The notes below the pieces were generated by a model. The model made no database searches. It was not told where the DNA came from and saw only the letters and a program-made list of their open reading frames with translations. 64,000 nucleotides of DNA, from contig CAUWAG010000004.1 in assembly GCA_963556695.1 (NCBI GenBank), positions 1,364,001 to 1,428,000 of the forward strand, written 5' to 3'. This document shows positions 45,888 to 55,519 of this stretch, in pieces. Source of the stretch: Anthostomella pinea (taxonomy: Eukaryota; Ascomycota; Sordariomycetes; Xylariales; Xylariaceae). The position numbers and the translations under genes were made by a program. Within the stretch, counting starts at the first letter, position 1; each line of letters opens with the position of its first letter.

Positions 45888-46500
45888 ATGAAGGTCTCAC
45901 TCACTTCCGTCCTTCTCGTGGCTTCTTTCGCCACACTGGGCTTCGCTGCCGGCCTTCCCGACGTCAACGAACAAGGCGTGGGCAAGGTGAGACTCGCCAA
46001 ATCATATGTATCTGTCGGAAAAGAGACTGACAGCGTGCCAGCGTTCCGTCGGTCTTAAAGAATTCTTCGCGGAGAATCAGGACTTGATGGAAAACCCTGA
46101 CGGCCATCTAGTGTGGGACTCAGATAAGGAGAAGATGAGTGTCGTCACACCCAAGAATCAAGTTGTCTCGGACAAGATCGACGGCAGCGACGAAGAATAC
46201 CTCAACAACTTCTTTAAAACAGCGGACGAAGCGAGAGGAAAGGGTGACACGCGCGCGCGGAGGGATGTTCCGCGCGTTGGGACAAGCAAGATCAGACGGG
46301 GCCAGCCGAACCCCGTTTGGCCAGACAAGAGGGATCCGTGGGAAAAACGCTGCACAGTATTTTCTTACTTGAATCGTTGTACGTCCCATGATTATTGTCA
46401 AGACCAGACTGGAGGCAAATGCCCCTTTTGCATTTGGAAGACATCCGCCTGGAGGGTGGGGGTGAAGGATACCTACTGCTGGATCAGTGAGACGCGTTGA
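45888..46500 (+). CDS. small secreted cysteine-rich protein, probable Kex2-processed precursor
   Basis: Two exons, 45888-45986 and 46042-46500, with a 55-bp phase-0 intron (GTGAGA..GCCAG), give 185 residues. A clear signal peptide (MKVSLTSVLLVASFATLGFA) starts it. The middle is acidic and cysteine-free. Four dibasic sites follow: RARR (104-107), KIRR (116-119), KR (129-130) and KR (135-136). Immediately after the last one come six cysteines at residues 137, 146, 152, 160, 163 and 179, so cleavage would release a ~49-residue six-cysteine peptide. I do not recognise a family. Layout fits a fungal secreted effector or antimicrobial-type peptide; function is unknown. It sits alone in a gene-poor region, common for such genes. 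Confidence 0.75.
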
Positions 46501-47948
46501 CGTTAAGTTGAGCCTCTGGATTTGAAAGCTTCTTCTTTGAAGACGTCGTCTCTCTAGCACTCAAGAAGTCTACTGCACGTAAAACAATAACATCCCAACG
46601 ACCACATAATTCATATGCGCTTTTCCCAGGAAAACCATCGAAAATCGACAACTTGTCATCTTAGGTCATGAGGTAGGCAGCCTTAGCCTGAGCTGGGAAA
46701 CCCTGGACCCGTGCTATAATCCCGGCGCGGAGGCGCTTGTGGTAAACCCAGGTTGTCGAATGGCCGCCTCGATCCATTATCCGGAGCCGACGAGGTCATC
46801 CCGATGTCTCGGGCATGACACTCTGCTTGGGATTGCCTATCCTGCCGTATTGAAGCGCGCCAACGCACAGTCAGCGATGTCCACCCGAAATGCGATTCAT
46901 ATCTTCCTTCACACGATCTGCGGGCCTCTCCGTGGACTTCCACTGACAATCTGTCAGTGGCAGGCACGAGACGTTATTTAATATCAGTATATGCTACTCT
47001 CTCATTTGATGCGCCCGATTAATTGACATCACCGGCTTCTTCAATCATAAACCGTGCTTAACAAGAATTCGAAATTCATTGGTCGACGACTGTCAGGACG
47101 GGAATCCGGCCGTTAGGTGGCGATGCCGGATTCCGTGTTTGTGTGCCAATGAGAGTTTTGGGAGGTGAATTGCACAGCCACAGCCCCCAGGTGGTCAGGG
47201 ATTCTCGATCTGATGATCCCAGAGGATTGTCGGATTGGTGCCCAATGAACACACCGAATTCGATACGAACTGATGTGGGCTATCAAGATCTGTAATGGAG
47301 CAGAAGAGGCGACGCCAACAGAATAACTGGAGAAATGTGGTACGCGCCACAGAAGACCGAGATGGGATGAAAATAGAAACGCCCAACTTTGAACTTTCAT
47401 GTTCCGAGGGAGGAGCGCCCCTGACAGAGACCACTTAAGCTTGGCGGTTGGGCAGACATTGGACGGATCTGGTTCGCCATGCGACCATGACATCTTAATG
47501 TTGACAGCTCAGCCACATCATCTTGATAATCAACCTTGGAAGCCAGTCAAGCTCAATGCTGCCTGCCCGGGCGCATCCCTTTGCGACTCAACAATGCGAT
47601 GCCATCAAGACGGTATACGGAGTCCTTCAAACACCTGTGCAAAGTAAATACATAAAGAGCTACCTAACAATTACGCCAAATACGATATCGACCCGACCAT
47701 CTGTCACCTACAGGTTCTTACCCACAGGGCAGTGGCGCATCGGTCCCCACTCCCCAGTCCGTCCAGCCTGAGCCTAGCCTAGGGGGCCTGACAGGAACTG
47801 CGTCACCGGACGACAGGGCTAACCAACGCGGGTAGCGGGGCCTGCTTCTGTTGATGAAAGCACTTTTCCCTCCTGCTTCCAGTCGCGCTGTCCCTAAACC
47901 TCCCTACCACACCTGAACACATCTCTTTGACATAGGAACACGCGCGAA
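46501..47948. other. intergenic
   Basis: About 1.4 kb between the small secreted protein gene and the patatin-like gene. No recognisable coding region or repeat. Confidence 0.5.
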
Positions 47949-50059
47949 ATGGATTTCGAGGGACATCTGAAGAGGAAGGACACCACCAAGGGTCCTCCAC
48001 TGAGGATTTTGAGTTTGGGTGAGTTGAAACACCCCCACCATCCGACACATGCACGCCCTGGCCCGTGTCTCTCGTCAATCTTGTCGCGCGAGCACAGATC
48101 GCAGCCTCCACAGGGAACCTCACTGACGTGGGCGCTTTGCGCGGGGCAGATGGCGGAGGAGTACGAGGCTATTCCATGCTTATCATCATCCAAGAGTTGA
48201 TGCACCGAACCTACGTCGAGATAGAAGGACGAGCACCGCGACGCGACCAGATCCCGAAGCCATGCGACCACTTCGACTTGATCGTCGGAACCGGAACCGG
48301 CGGGTTGATTGCCATCATGTTGGGTCGCCTGCGCCTGAACCTGGAACAGTGCAAGGAGCTGTATGTGGAGATGACCCGAATGGTTTTCGAGACGGACAAG
48401 ACGATTGCCGGCATTCCCTACCGCTCGACCCTGTTCAAGGCCTCGATGCTTGAACACGCTATTAAGGAAGCCGTCAGAGTACACACCTACTCTGACGATG
48501 AAGGAAATGATGCTGTCACTGGGGACCTGGTCAGTCCATTATCTACAACCTCTAGAACCAGTGCTGTTCCTGGTCCGAGGCGACACCAGAGCAATGCCAG
48601 TACCGTCAGCTTCAGTGCACGAAGCCCAAACCAGGGCCGATCACCATTCAGGGGTGGGTCGGGCGACCCCAACGCAAAGTTGTATGATTCTAGAGAGGAC
48701 AGGACAAAAACGTGAGTGCACGCGCTCTCGTTCATTGCAGACATCAAAAAGGTGTTGGCTGACACTGCTGCTAGTGCCGTTACCGCCATGTATAAAGGTA
48801 CTGGCAGGGGTGGAGAACCAGCAGTTTTACGGTCATACGACTCAAGGAAAGAACCGGCCCCTGAGTACGATTGCAAGATCTGGGAGGCAGGCCGAGCGAC
48901 TTGTGCCGTGGGACTGGCCTTCAAGCCGGTCAAAATTGGACAGTCAGTGTTCCACGACGACGGCGCCGGAACTTTCAATCCGTCTCCCTTTGCACTCGAC
49001 GAAGCCACCGTCAATGAGTGGCCAGGCCGAGATGTCGGCGTGTTTATCAGCGTAGGGACCGGCAGACGCCCGAAGAGCACCGACCAGAACCAACATGTGT
49101 GGTACGAAGGCTTCATGGGTGACTACGTGGAGGCGAGGAAGAAGTTGATTGCCAAAATCGAGGGCTGCGAAGTTATCCACGAGCGCATGAAAAAGGATCT
49201 CTTAATCAAGCGAGGTGTTAACATCGAGAATTATTACCGATACAATGTCGAAATAGGGGTTGGCGAGTTCGCCATGAATGAATGGCATCGGTTGGGCGAA
49301 ATCAGCACCGGCACGAGGAGATATCTCTCCAGGGAGGTCGAGCAGAGGATGGTACAGGAATCCTCGACAAAACTCGCCAAGATACATAAAGCAAAGGAAC
49401 GGTACAACCGATTCAGCAATGGTTCTGAAACTGTTGCACCGCCGCCATCCATGGGCTCAATCAATGCGCCGTTGGCAGTTGAGCTCCCGGGCGACATGCC
49501 GTCATTTTCCCCGAGTCACAACCGTCCTCCAAGCCGGTCGTCATACGATTCTGGAGTGGACCGTCTCTCCATCCCTGGATCAATACCTCCCAACACCCCG
49601 TCGCCCCGTAGCTCTAATGAGCGCTTCCAATCCCCGAATAGTCACAAGGCGTCTTCTCCACCTCAGCTGGCTACAATTCCACAATACAAGCCTCCGTCCC
49701 CCACTCGCCTGTCAGAAGTGACCAAGCCGCCCCCAGACGACGATCCTGATCGTTTGATGGGCCACGCGCCCACGCCATCGCAGTATCGTTATGCTTCGGG
49801 CTCAGACAAGGTCGCAATCACCGGTGCCGACGAATACTCACGCAAACAGCAAAGTGACCCATTCACGGCACAGCAACACTTACCACACCGTATCGAGCCA
49901 CCGCCCCTTCCCCCAAAAACTCCACTACCCGAGACTCAGTCAGCTGGCGGCCGGCGGCCAGGCCCGCCTGGTCAAGCGCCTCTACCGTATCCTATGGATG
50001 ATGACAGGCCGCCTCCAGCTGTTAATATGGCGATGAAACCGGGGTTCAGGGGAAGGTAA
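47949..50059 (+). CDS. patatin-like phospholipase-family protein, nucleophile Ser replaced
   Basis: Three exons: 47949-48018, 48150-48711 and 48775-50059. Introns of 131 bp (phase 1) and 63 bp (phase 2) keep the frame, giving 638 residues. The oxyanion glycine motif DGGGVRG is split by the first intron. The elbow reads IVGTGTGGLIAIMLGRL, so the usual G-x-S-x-G serine is Gly72. The dyad aspartate is kept in HDDGAG (Asp273). A conserved RSYDSRKEPAPEYDCKIWEAGRAT segment links them. From about residue 440 the protein is a Pro/Ser-rich disordered tail. Active patatins hydrolyse acyl chains of lipids; without the serine this member is probably not a normal lipase. I recall similar GTGTGG variants in other fungi, so this may be a conserved subgroup rather than a fresh mutation. 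Confidence 0.88.
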
Positions 50060-50834
50060 TGCGTTCTTGCAAATACGTTTTGGGGCGATCACCTTGAGGT
50101 CGTGTGAGGTCAGGGGATGTTGTAGTTGCTGTGCGCTCAATTCGGCGCTTACGACAGTTTGTGTACGGGGTGGTGACGTATGTTTATCGTTGAGAATACC
50201 ATTTGCATGGGAGCTGTCCATTTCTGGGCATAGTTGTAATGATATTTTTACGCTCAGGTCCCGCCTATCGGGACTATGGATACCCCTTTTCCTTTCGAAT
50301 GAATACATGACGCTTTCTCTTTTATATTATAGAAATTCGAAGCAGCAGTGTCACCACATGATCTCATCTTACGTATTCATCAACATGTGATCTGCCTACC
50401 CCCTAGGTGTGCTGCAAACCGACCTGGTTTCTTGGAGCGAGAGAAAGGGCGTATGGCGGCTGCTCCAGCCCCTGGTTCCCAGCACAGCGGCTCACTGGGG
50501 GTTTAGACATCATTGCGCATCAGCAGCCCCATTATCCTCCAGGATAGGTAGAGTTTGCGGTCTTCGCGTGATAGGAGGGTGGCATAGCAGGACCTGCCAC
50601 CGCCTACACCAAATGCTCGCCCTACCACTCGGCCAACTTGTAAACCCAACCCCTCTCAGACCATAAATACCTACCTAACCATACTCTTCCTTTCTTCACA
50701 ATCTTCCAGCAACCACTTTCCGCCAACCACTTTTCCTCTTCCCACAACATCACGAGACCAGCTTGTGCCTAATACCAAGCCTCACCTCCATTCGCTAGCT
50801 CTGCCAGCATCGCCTCTCATATCACGCCGTCGAT
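50060..50834. other. intergenic
   Basis: About 770 bp. On the minus strand a tRNA A-box-like sequence (TTGGCCGAGTGGTAGGGCG) lies near 50620-50640, but no B box or cloverleaf follows. The last ~150 bp are pyrimidine-rich, as in a fungal promoter. Confidence 0.5.
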
Positions 50835-51712
50835 ATGGAGTCCAGCGCCATTTCAACCAGCTTCTACGCTGGTAGAGGTCAGTAGAAGGCTCCTCTGGAC
50901 ACCCAAGCTGGTCACTAACCTTCAAGCCAGAGAGACCGACTCACCTCCTTTACAGGGACCCCTTCGGACTACCGGACAGTATTATCCCACCACCCGAATA
51001 CTTCCAGCTCTCAGCTGGCTTCCCCGGACGTTTCGGGCCGATCCCTCTATGGGGCTTTGACCAACTTGACATGGACACTGCCGTCGCGGTAGGACCTCCC
51101 GACAACGACGACGAAGGCGACGACGACGACGATGAAGACGATGATGACGATGACGATGCAACCATTGTCCCTGATTCCCCTGGTAGCCGCAACTCTGTGG
51201 GAGAACATACACGTGTGAAGGATAACAGCGCTACGAAGCCCTCGGGCGCGTCCTTGAACCCAGCCGCGCCTGTTTTCAAATCTATGTCGGCAGTAAACCG
51301 AACTCCCTCGAGCGAGACCATGGAAAAGCCCCCGCTGGAACTCACCTACTCAGCCAAAGTAGACACCGCAAGCACATCAAAAATTCAGATCACCAACATC
51401 CCACCGCGATGTGACGTTCACGCCTTGATGGCCAAGATCCCTAACAGAGATGAGGTCGTGTCTTGCACACTTACCCCGCGTAAATATATCACGCAAGGTT
51501 GCGACGCAGAAGTAATTCTCACCCACCAAGCCGCAGCCGCACTATACAGGCTGGCAGCCGAGGGCAAGTTCAACATCGGCAGCTACATCCCGGATGTTCG
51601 CTACGCCGGTGGAAAGTACAAGGCCAGAGGCATACATAAAGACAGGAGCAAGGGAAGAGGCAAAGGGAAGGGCAAGGGAAAAGGCAAGGACAACAGCGAG
51701 AAGCAAGCGTAA
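50835..51712 (+). CDS. acidic protein with Gly/Lys-rich tail, unknown function
   Basis: Two exons, 50835-50871 and 50931-51712, give 272 residues; the alternative donor at 50878 (GTCAGT) would add two residues in frame. Branch site CTAAC and acceptor GCCAG are clear. After an N-terminal segment with RDPFGLPDSIIPPPEYFQLSAGF the protein has a run of about 20 Asp/Glu residues, a linker, then a C-terminal domain with KIQITNIPPRCDVHALMAKI, YITQGCDAEVILTHQAAAALY and FNIGSYIPDV, and ends in a KGRGKGKGKGK-type basic tail. I do not recognise the domain. A decayed copy of this locus lies at 53000-53900 and keeps parts of the C-terminal domain and the 3' flank. The opposite charged ends suggest nucleic-acid or histone interactions, which is inference. 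Confidence 0.65.
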
Positions 51713-51754
51713 GGGACGAGCGTGGCCCCTTCGCCTGTAGAGCTTCAATTGGGA

Positions 51755-51766
51755 GCCCGAAAGGGC
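51755..51766 (+). other. 3'-flank hairpin with GAAA loop, copy 1
   Basis: GCCC-GAAA-GGGC, 40 bp after the stop codon, within a stretch (GCTTCAATTGGGAG.. ..GTTCCATGCGG) also present beside the decayed copy at 53660. Possible RNA element; see findings. Confidence 0.5.
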
Positions 51767-51877
51767 GTTCCATGCGGTTTCTGCCGGCTAGGGGCCAGCT
51801 TGGACCTCACGTGAGCACCCCGTTCTTGTTCCCGGCTTTTGAGCGTCTACCACTTAATCGGGCAGAGGGTGAATGAG

Positions 51878-51937
51878 GTATGCAGCTCCGGTGCACCGCA
51901 TATCTTCTCATTGGCACAATGCTAACTAATCATGTAG
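51878..51937 (+). other. intron-like segment downstream of the stop, copy 1
   Basis: A 60-bp GTATGC..GTAG stretch with a strong branch site GCTAACTAAT, 165 bp after the stop codon. A counterpart with the same layout lies at 53787-53849. It could be a 3'-UTR intron or part of an undetected downstream exon structure. Confidence 0.45.
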
Positions 51938-52999
51938 GGCTTATTCGCATCGAATCATTGGTCTCATCGTCGACATTGCGAGGTCTTATTCACACACTGA
52001 CGACGTCGTGTGCCACGCATGCGCATATCAGGCGGTGAAGACGAATAGTTCTCTGTCGATACCTCTCCCTCGAAACCTCTCTCGACACCTCTCTCGACAC
52101 CTCTCTCAACACCTCTCTCAACACCTCTCTCAATACCTCTCTCTTGGTACTTTCCCGCTTTTCACGAGAATCCTTTTTTCGTGAGTGAAAGCTAAGCCTG
52201 GAATTGTGCTTCAGCATTTGATTTTTCGGCACCACTGACCGCGCTTCTAGCTATTACTCTTCTTCCTCCAGTTTGGTTGTTAGGGAAAGAGAACCGCGAG
52301 GCTGCACCACCAATAGGGCTCAGATAATCGCTTGGGAGAAAAGCAAGACGTAGCAAGCACGCTGCCGTACGTAACTCGTGGACAATATTCTGGGAGGCAA
52401 TCTGGGTCAAGTCTTGCCGCTCCGCTGCTCACGATATAAGGCGGCGTTTGGGGGCGGATGATCTCTGGCTCGCTGCCATACTTTCAACGAGCTACGCCTC
52501 CGTTCCTTCCGTGGTCGACACCCTACGCTTTCGCCATCTGGCTTCCTTTTCTGTCGTATCGTTCTGCGACTGGATCCTCTTTCTTCACCAATTTGGGTTT
52601 CACGCATTTCCCAAACGACACCGGAGGAAAACTTCGCATCGACGCGGCGATTATACTTCGATAAGTAACTACTTGCTGGACTGCTACTGGCGTTAGGGAT
52701 ATTTGATATTGATCAGAATGCGACTGAATAAATGCTCAAGTATAAAGTCTTAAAAATCGTCTCTTCGTTTTTATACTCTGTTGTCTAGTCACTTCGATGT
52801 TCTCTTGCCCACAGAAACATATAACTGCGTGCAAGTCACGGATGCCACGAGAAGATGTACGCGGAATAGACCATCGAGTTTTCTGCGAGCTCGACAAAGT
52901 CCCACATGGCCCTTCGCTACTCCGAGCAATTAGAAAGCACCAACGCGACGCCAAAGCCCTTGCAGAAACTCTAGCCGAGCACGATCCAATGATGCTCGC
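51938..52999. other. spacer between the duplicated loci
   Basis: About 1 kb holding the minisatellite at 52061-52144 and short open frames without motifs. The open frame from about 52797 (MFSCPQKH..) has no counterpart in the intact gene. Confidence 0.5.
52061..52144. repeat. 12-bp minisatellite
   Basis: About six and a half units of ACCTCTCTCRAC, the first unit 14 bp (ACCTCTCCCTCGAA) and later ones drifting CGAC to CAAC to CAAT. The repeats create a false minus-strand frame rich in REVLREVSREV. Confidence 0.85.
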
Positions 53000-53659
53000 A
53001 GAACATCGAGGCATCTCTCTCGCGCAAGACACCGAAGTATCCTACGAAGATGGAGCCCAGACACCTCCTCTGGTTGGTGAAGGCCAGGCTTCCAGCGGCG
53101 CGAAACAAATCAAGCAGTCTTCACTTGATTGTTCACAGCGACACGGGATCAGAGACGACCGTGAAGGACAGCGGCGCTACGATGACCACTAGCGCATTGA
53201 ACCCGTCCGCTGCCGTGTTCAACTACCTTACTAGCAAGCCGTGGCCGAAAAAGCTTCGGCTAAGGACATCAACGACGATGCGAATGATGCGCTTTGGATC
53301 ACTGAGCTTTCCTTCCTAATGACTACTACGGTCTTGCTCGGTTCCATCCGACGAAAGAGACCGGCTAAGTCTCCACATCAACCCGCCAAATGCTACGCAC
53401 CCATATACTTCGGCCGCGAAGCTGGTATTCCTCGCGAGTGCGTCACACAGGGCTCAGACGCCAAAATCATCTTGACAAAGCGAGCCGCGAAAGTTTTCCA
53501 CAAGCTGGCCAAGGAGGTTGGACTCAGCATTGGCAGCTACATGCCCGTGGTCAGCTATGTTGTCCGTAAAGGGGAATCAAGAGCAGAGGCAGGCGGCGAG
53601 CGCGAGGAGCGAGCGTGAGGAATCAGCGGGGCCCTTTCGTCCGTAGGGCTTCAATTGGG

Positions 53660-53671
53660 AGTCCGAAAGGA
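53660..53671 (+). other. 3'-flank hairpin with GAAA loop, copy 2
   Basis: GTCC-GAAA-GGAC, same context as copy 1. The second stem pair is T-A here and C-G in copy 1, so both strands of the stem changed together. Confidence 0.5.
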
Positions 53672-53786
53672 CGTTCCATGCGGGCCTTGCAGGTAAGGGG
53701 CCGCTGCTGGGGCCTGACGTGAGCATCCACTTGCATCCACGACTTCAGACAACCTGGACCACTTGGCTAAGCAGATGGCGCAGAAG

Positions 53787-53849
53787 GTACGGGGCTCCGA
53801 TGCACCGTCTGTTTTTCTTCTGTCACGATGCTAATCAATTCGATAATAG
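53787..53849 (+). other. intron-like segment, copy 2
   Basis: A 63-bp GTACGG..AATAG stretch with branch site GCTAATCAAT, collinear with 51878-51937. Confidence 0.4.
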
Positions 53850-54038
53850 CTTTCCCCTCGTCGCAATGCCGTTTTCTCCATCGACATCGATCATCATCAA
53901 GCGGTTACAGCAACGAAAGAACGGGTCTCACCAGCACATATCTATGCAAGTAAGAACGACTCTGCTTCGGCGTCCACCAGAATTTCTTTTTGTCGTAAGT
54001 AAGAACGAATTATAAACTATCAAGCTCTGCGTTTATTT

Positions 54039-54254
54039 ATGTCAAGATCGACCTCGACTTTTGCGCCAACGCCTTCAATACCTTCTGAGTTGGCTTCCGC
54101 TGGTGTGCATCTCCGCTGTGTAGAAGTTGAGGAAGCGGTGATCCAGATCATTCGAGCCGCCAGAGACTTCCGTACGTCGTCTTTAACACCATATTGTCAA
54201 AACATTGGTTAGTAACTCATAACTCGATTAGCCATCGTCGAGCAACCATCATAG
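54039..54254 (+). CDS. possible 51-residue two-exon protein
   Basis: ATG at 54039, exon 1 to 54171 and exon 2 54232-54254, joined across a 60-bp phase-1 intron (GTACGT..GATTAG). The product contains SELASAGVHLRCVEVEEAVI and ends DFPIVEQPS. It is unrecognised, and the support is only the frame plus splice sites, so it may be chance. Confidence 0.2.
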
Positions 54255-55519
54255 TTGATCGCCTCGATCGTTGACCTAGCATACTACAAATACTTACAAG
54301 TTTCTGTCCCAGCTAGAAGAATCACTACCGGATACTGCACATTGAAAGATACACACTTAAAGCCTTCGGAGGGATATGAAGTAACAGTTGAAGGCATGCC
54401 TTACTGAGGGATTGCAACTCACCATCCAACCCAAAACGTAAAATTCAATCCGTCACGTTGTCTTGAATGCCAAACACAGGTGCTGAGTCTACATTAGGAT
54501 CACTTGAAATCAAAAACTCTCTCCCAAGATCACCCACAAGTAGCAGAAGCACGCTGAACCTTTGGCTCATTGTACATTGGCAATCGTCGGATATCAATGG
54601 GAGCTCTGTTTCTGGCACATACACATACCTCCAGGGAAGGATGGGCAAAGGAACCGTACATGGGTTCTATAGGCCACTAGACATCGGCTCATCGGATTGG
54701 ATGCCTTATCCTTGAGAAGCACGTCCTCCTACAACTCTGACCGACTCTTCTCCAACATTTTAATATTCTCTTCTTTTCCTTCCCGACTTTTCCCTTTCCG
54801 ACTACTTACAACAACGCATCTTCTTGCTGCTCGGATCGACCGGAGATTTCTACCCGTTCTGGAAAAAGGAGTGACGCGAGCTCACGCGTTCAGCTTTTCG
54901 TTTCCTGACGACGTGATATTGACGACGTGCTGCCCGTCCTGTTGCGACGACGAGGACGTCGTCATTTTCCCCCGCCGGGGGTGGGGAAGGGACTTGTTAA
55001 CAAGCACGGTAGCAGGCACGGTAGCATCAGATAGACGTCCACATCTGGAAGACCTTACGTCTTCCAAAAGACCAACAATAAACAATCATCTAAACAACGA
55101 ACAAGGTCAGCAGTGCCTTGACGGCGAGGGTGTAATGAGAGAGTCCGTCGACAAAGTCCAGCTGGTAATGCCGATGCTTCATAACCTAAAGCCTTACGTA
55201 AAGCCTGAGGAAGGTGTCGAGGATGAGGGACATCCGGTAGAAGAAGTATCCCGGCGGGTAAGTTAAGGAGTAAGTTTCACTTATGCAGATAGACTTATAG
55301 TGAATTCTGGCCAACACTATTACTTGCGAAGCCTTTGGCGGCACGAACACAGTTCTCACCCAGGCTGGCTTTTGTCAAGAGATGTGTTCGTGATCGGCTT
55401 GTTTTTCAGTATCGCCATGGTAGCTCCGTTGCATTCTCCTCACTGGGTGATCTGCCGCTTAGAACTTCAACTGAAGGTGAAGATGCGCCTTCAAGCGGCC
55501 TGTGCCCTTGGATAGAGAC
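54255..55519. other. intergenic
   Basis: About 1.3 kb. The 189-codon open frame at 54697-55266 begins at a TTG and shows no motif; I do not call it. No other feature. Confidence 0.5.

Larger units (their letters stand above)
53000..53900 (+). pseudogene. decayed second copy of the 50835-51712 gene locus
   Basis: Pieces of the intact gene's product recur in different frames. TVKDSGATMTTSALNPSAAVF (53140-53220) parallels VKDNSATKPSGASLNPAAPVF, and VTQGSDAKIILTKRAAKVF with LSIGSYMPVVSY (53440-53560) parallels ITQGCDAEVILTHQAAAALY with FNIGSYIPDVRY. Between them the frame changes and stops occur, and the acidic run and the basic tail are missing or altered. Similarity continues through about 270 bp of 3' flank, including the hairpin and the intron-like segment. 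The arrangement is a direct duplication with about 1.9 kb spacing; the second copy is probably nonfunctional, though a shorter protein from the last frame (ATG near 53322, stop 53618) is possible. Confidence 0.65.

Noticed and set aside
50575..50645. Possible tRNA on the minus strand (A box TTGGCCGAGTGGTAGGGCG)
   Set aside because: No B box or cloverleaf follows within 120 bases.
51990..52235. 81-codon minus-strand frame with REVLREVSREV repeats
   Set aside because: It is the translation of the 12-bp minisatellite.
54697..55266. 189-codon plus-strand frame
   Set aside because: Starts at TTG, no ATG until near its end, and no motif.
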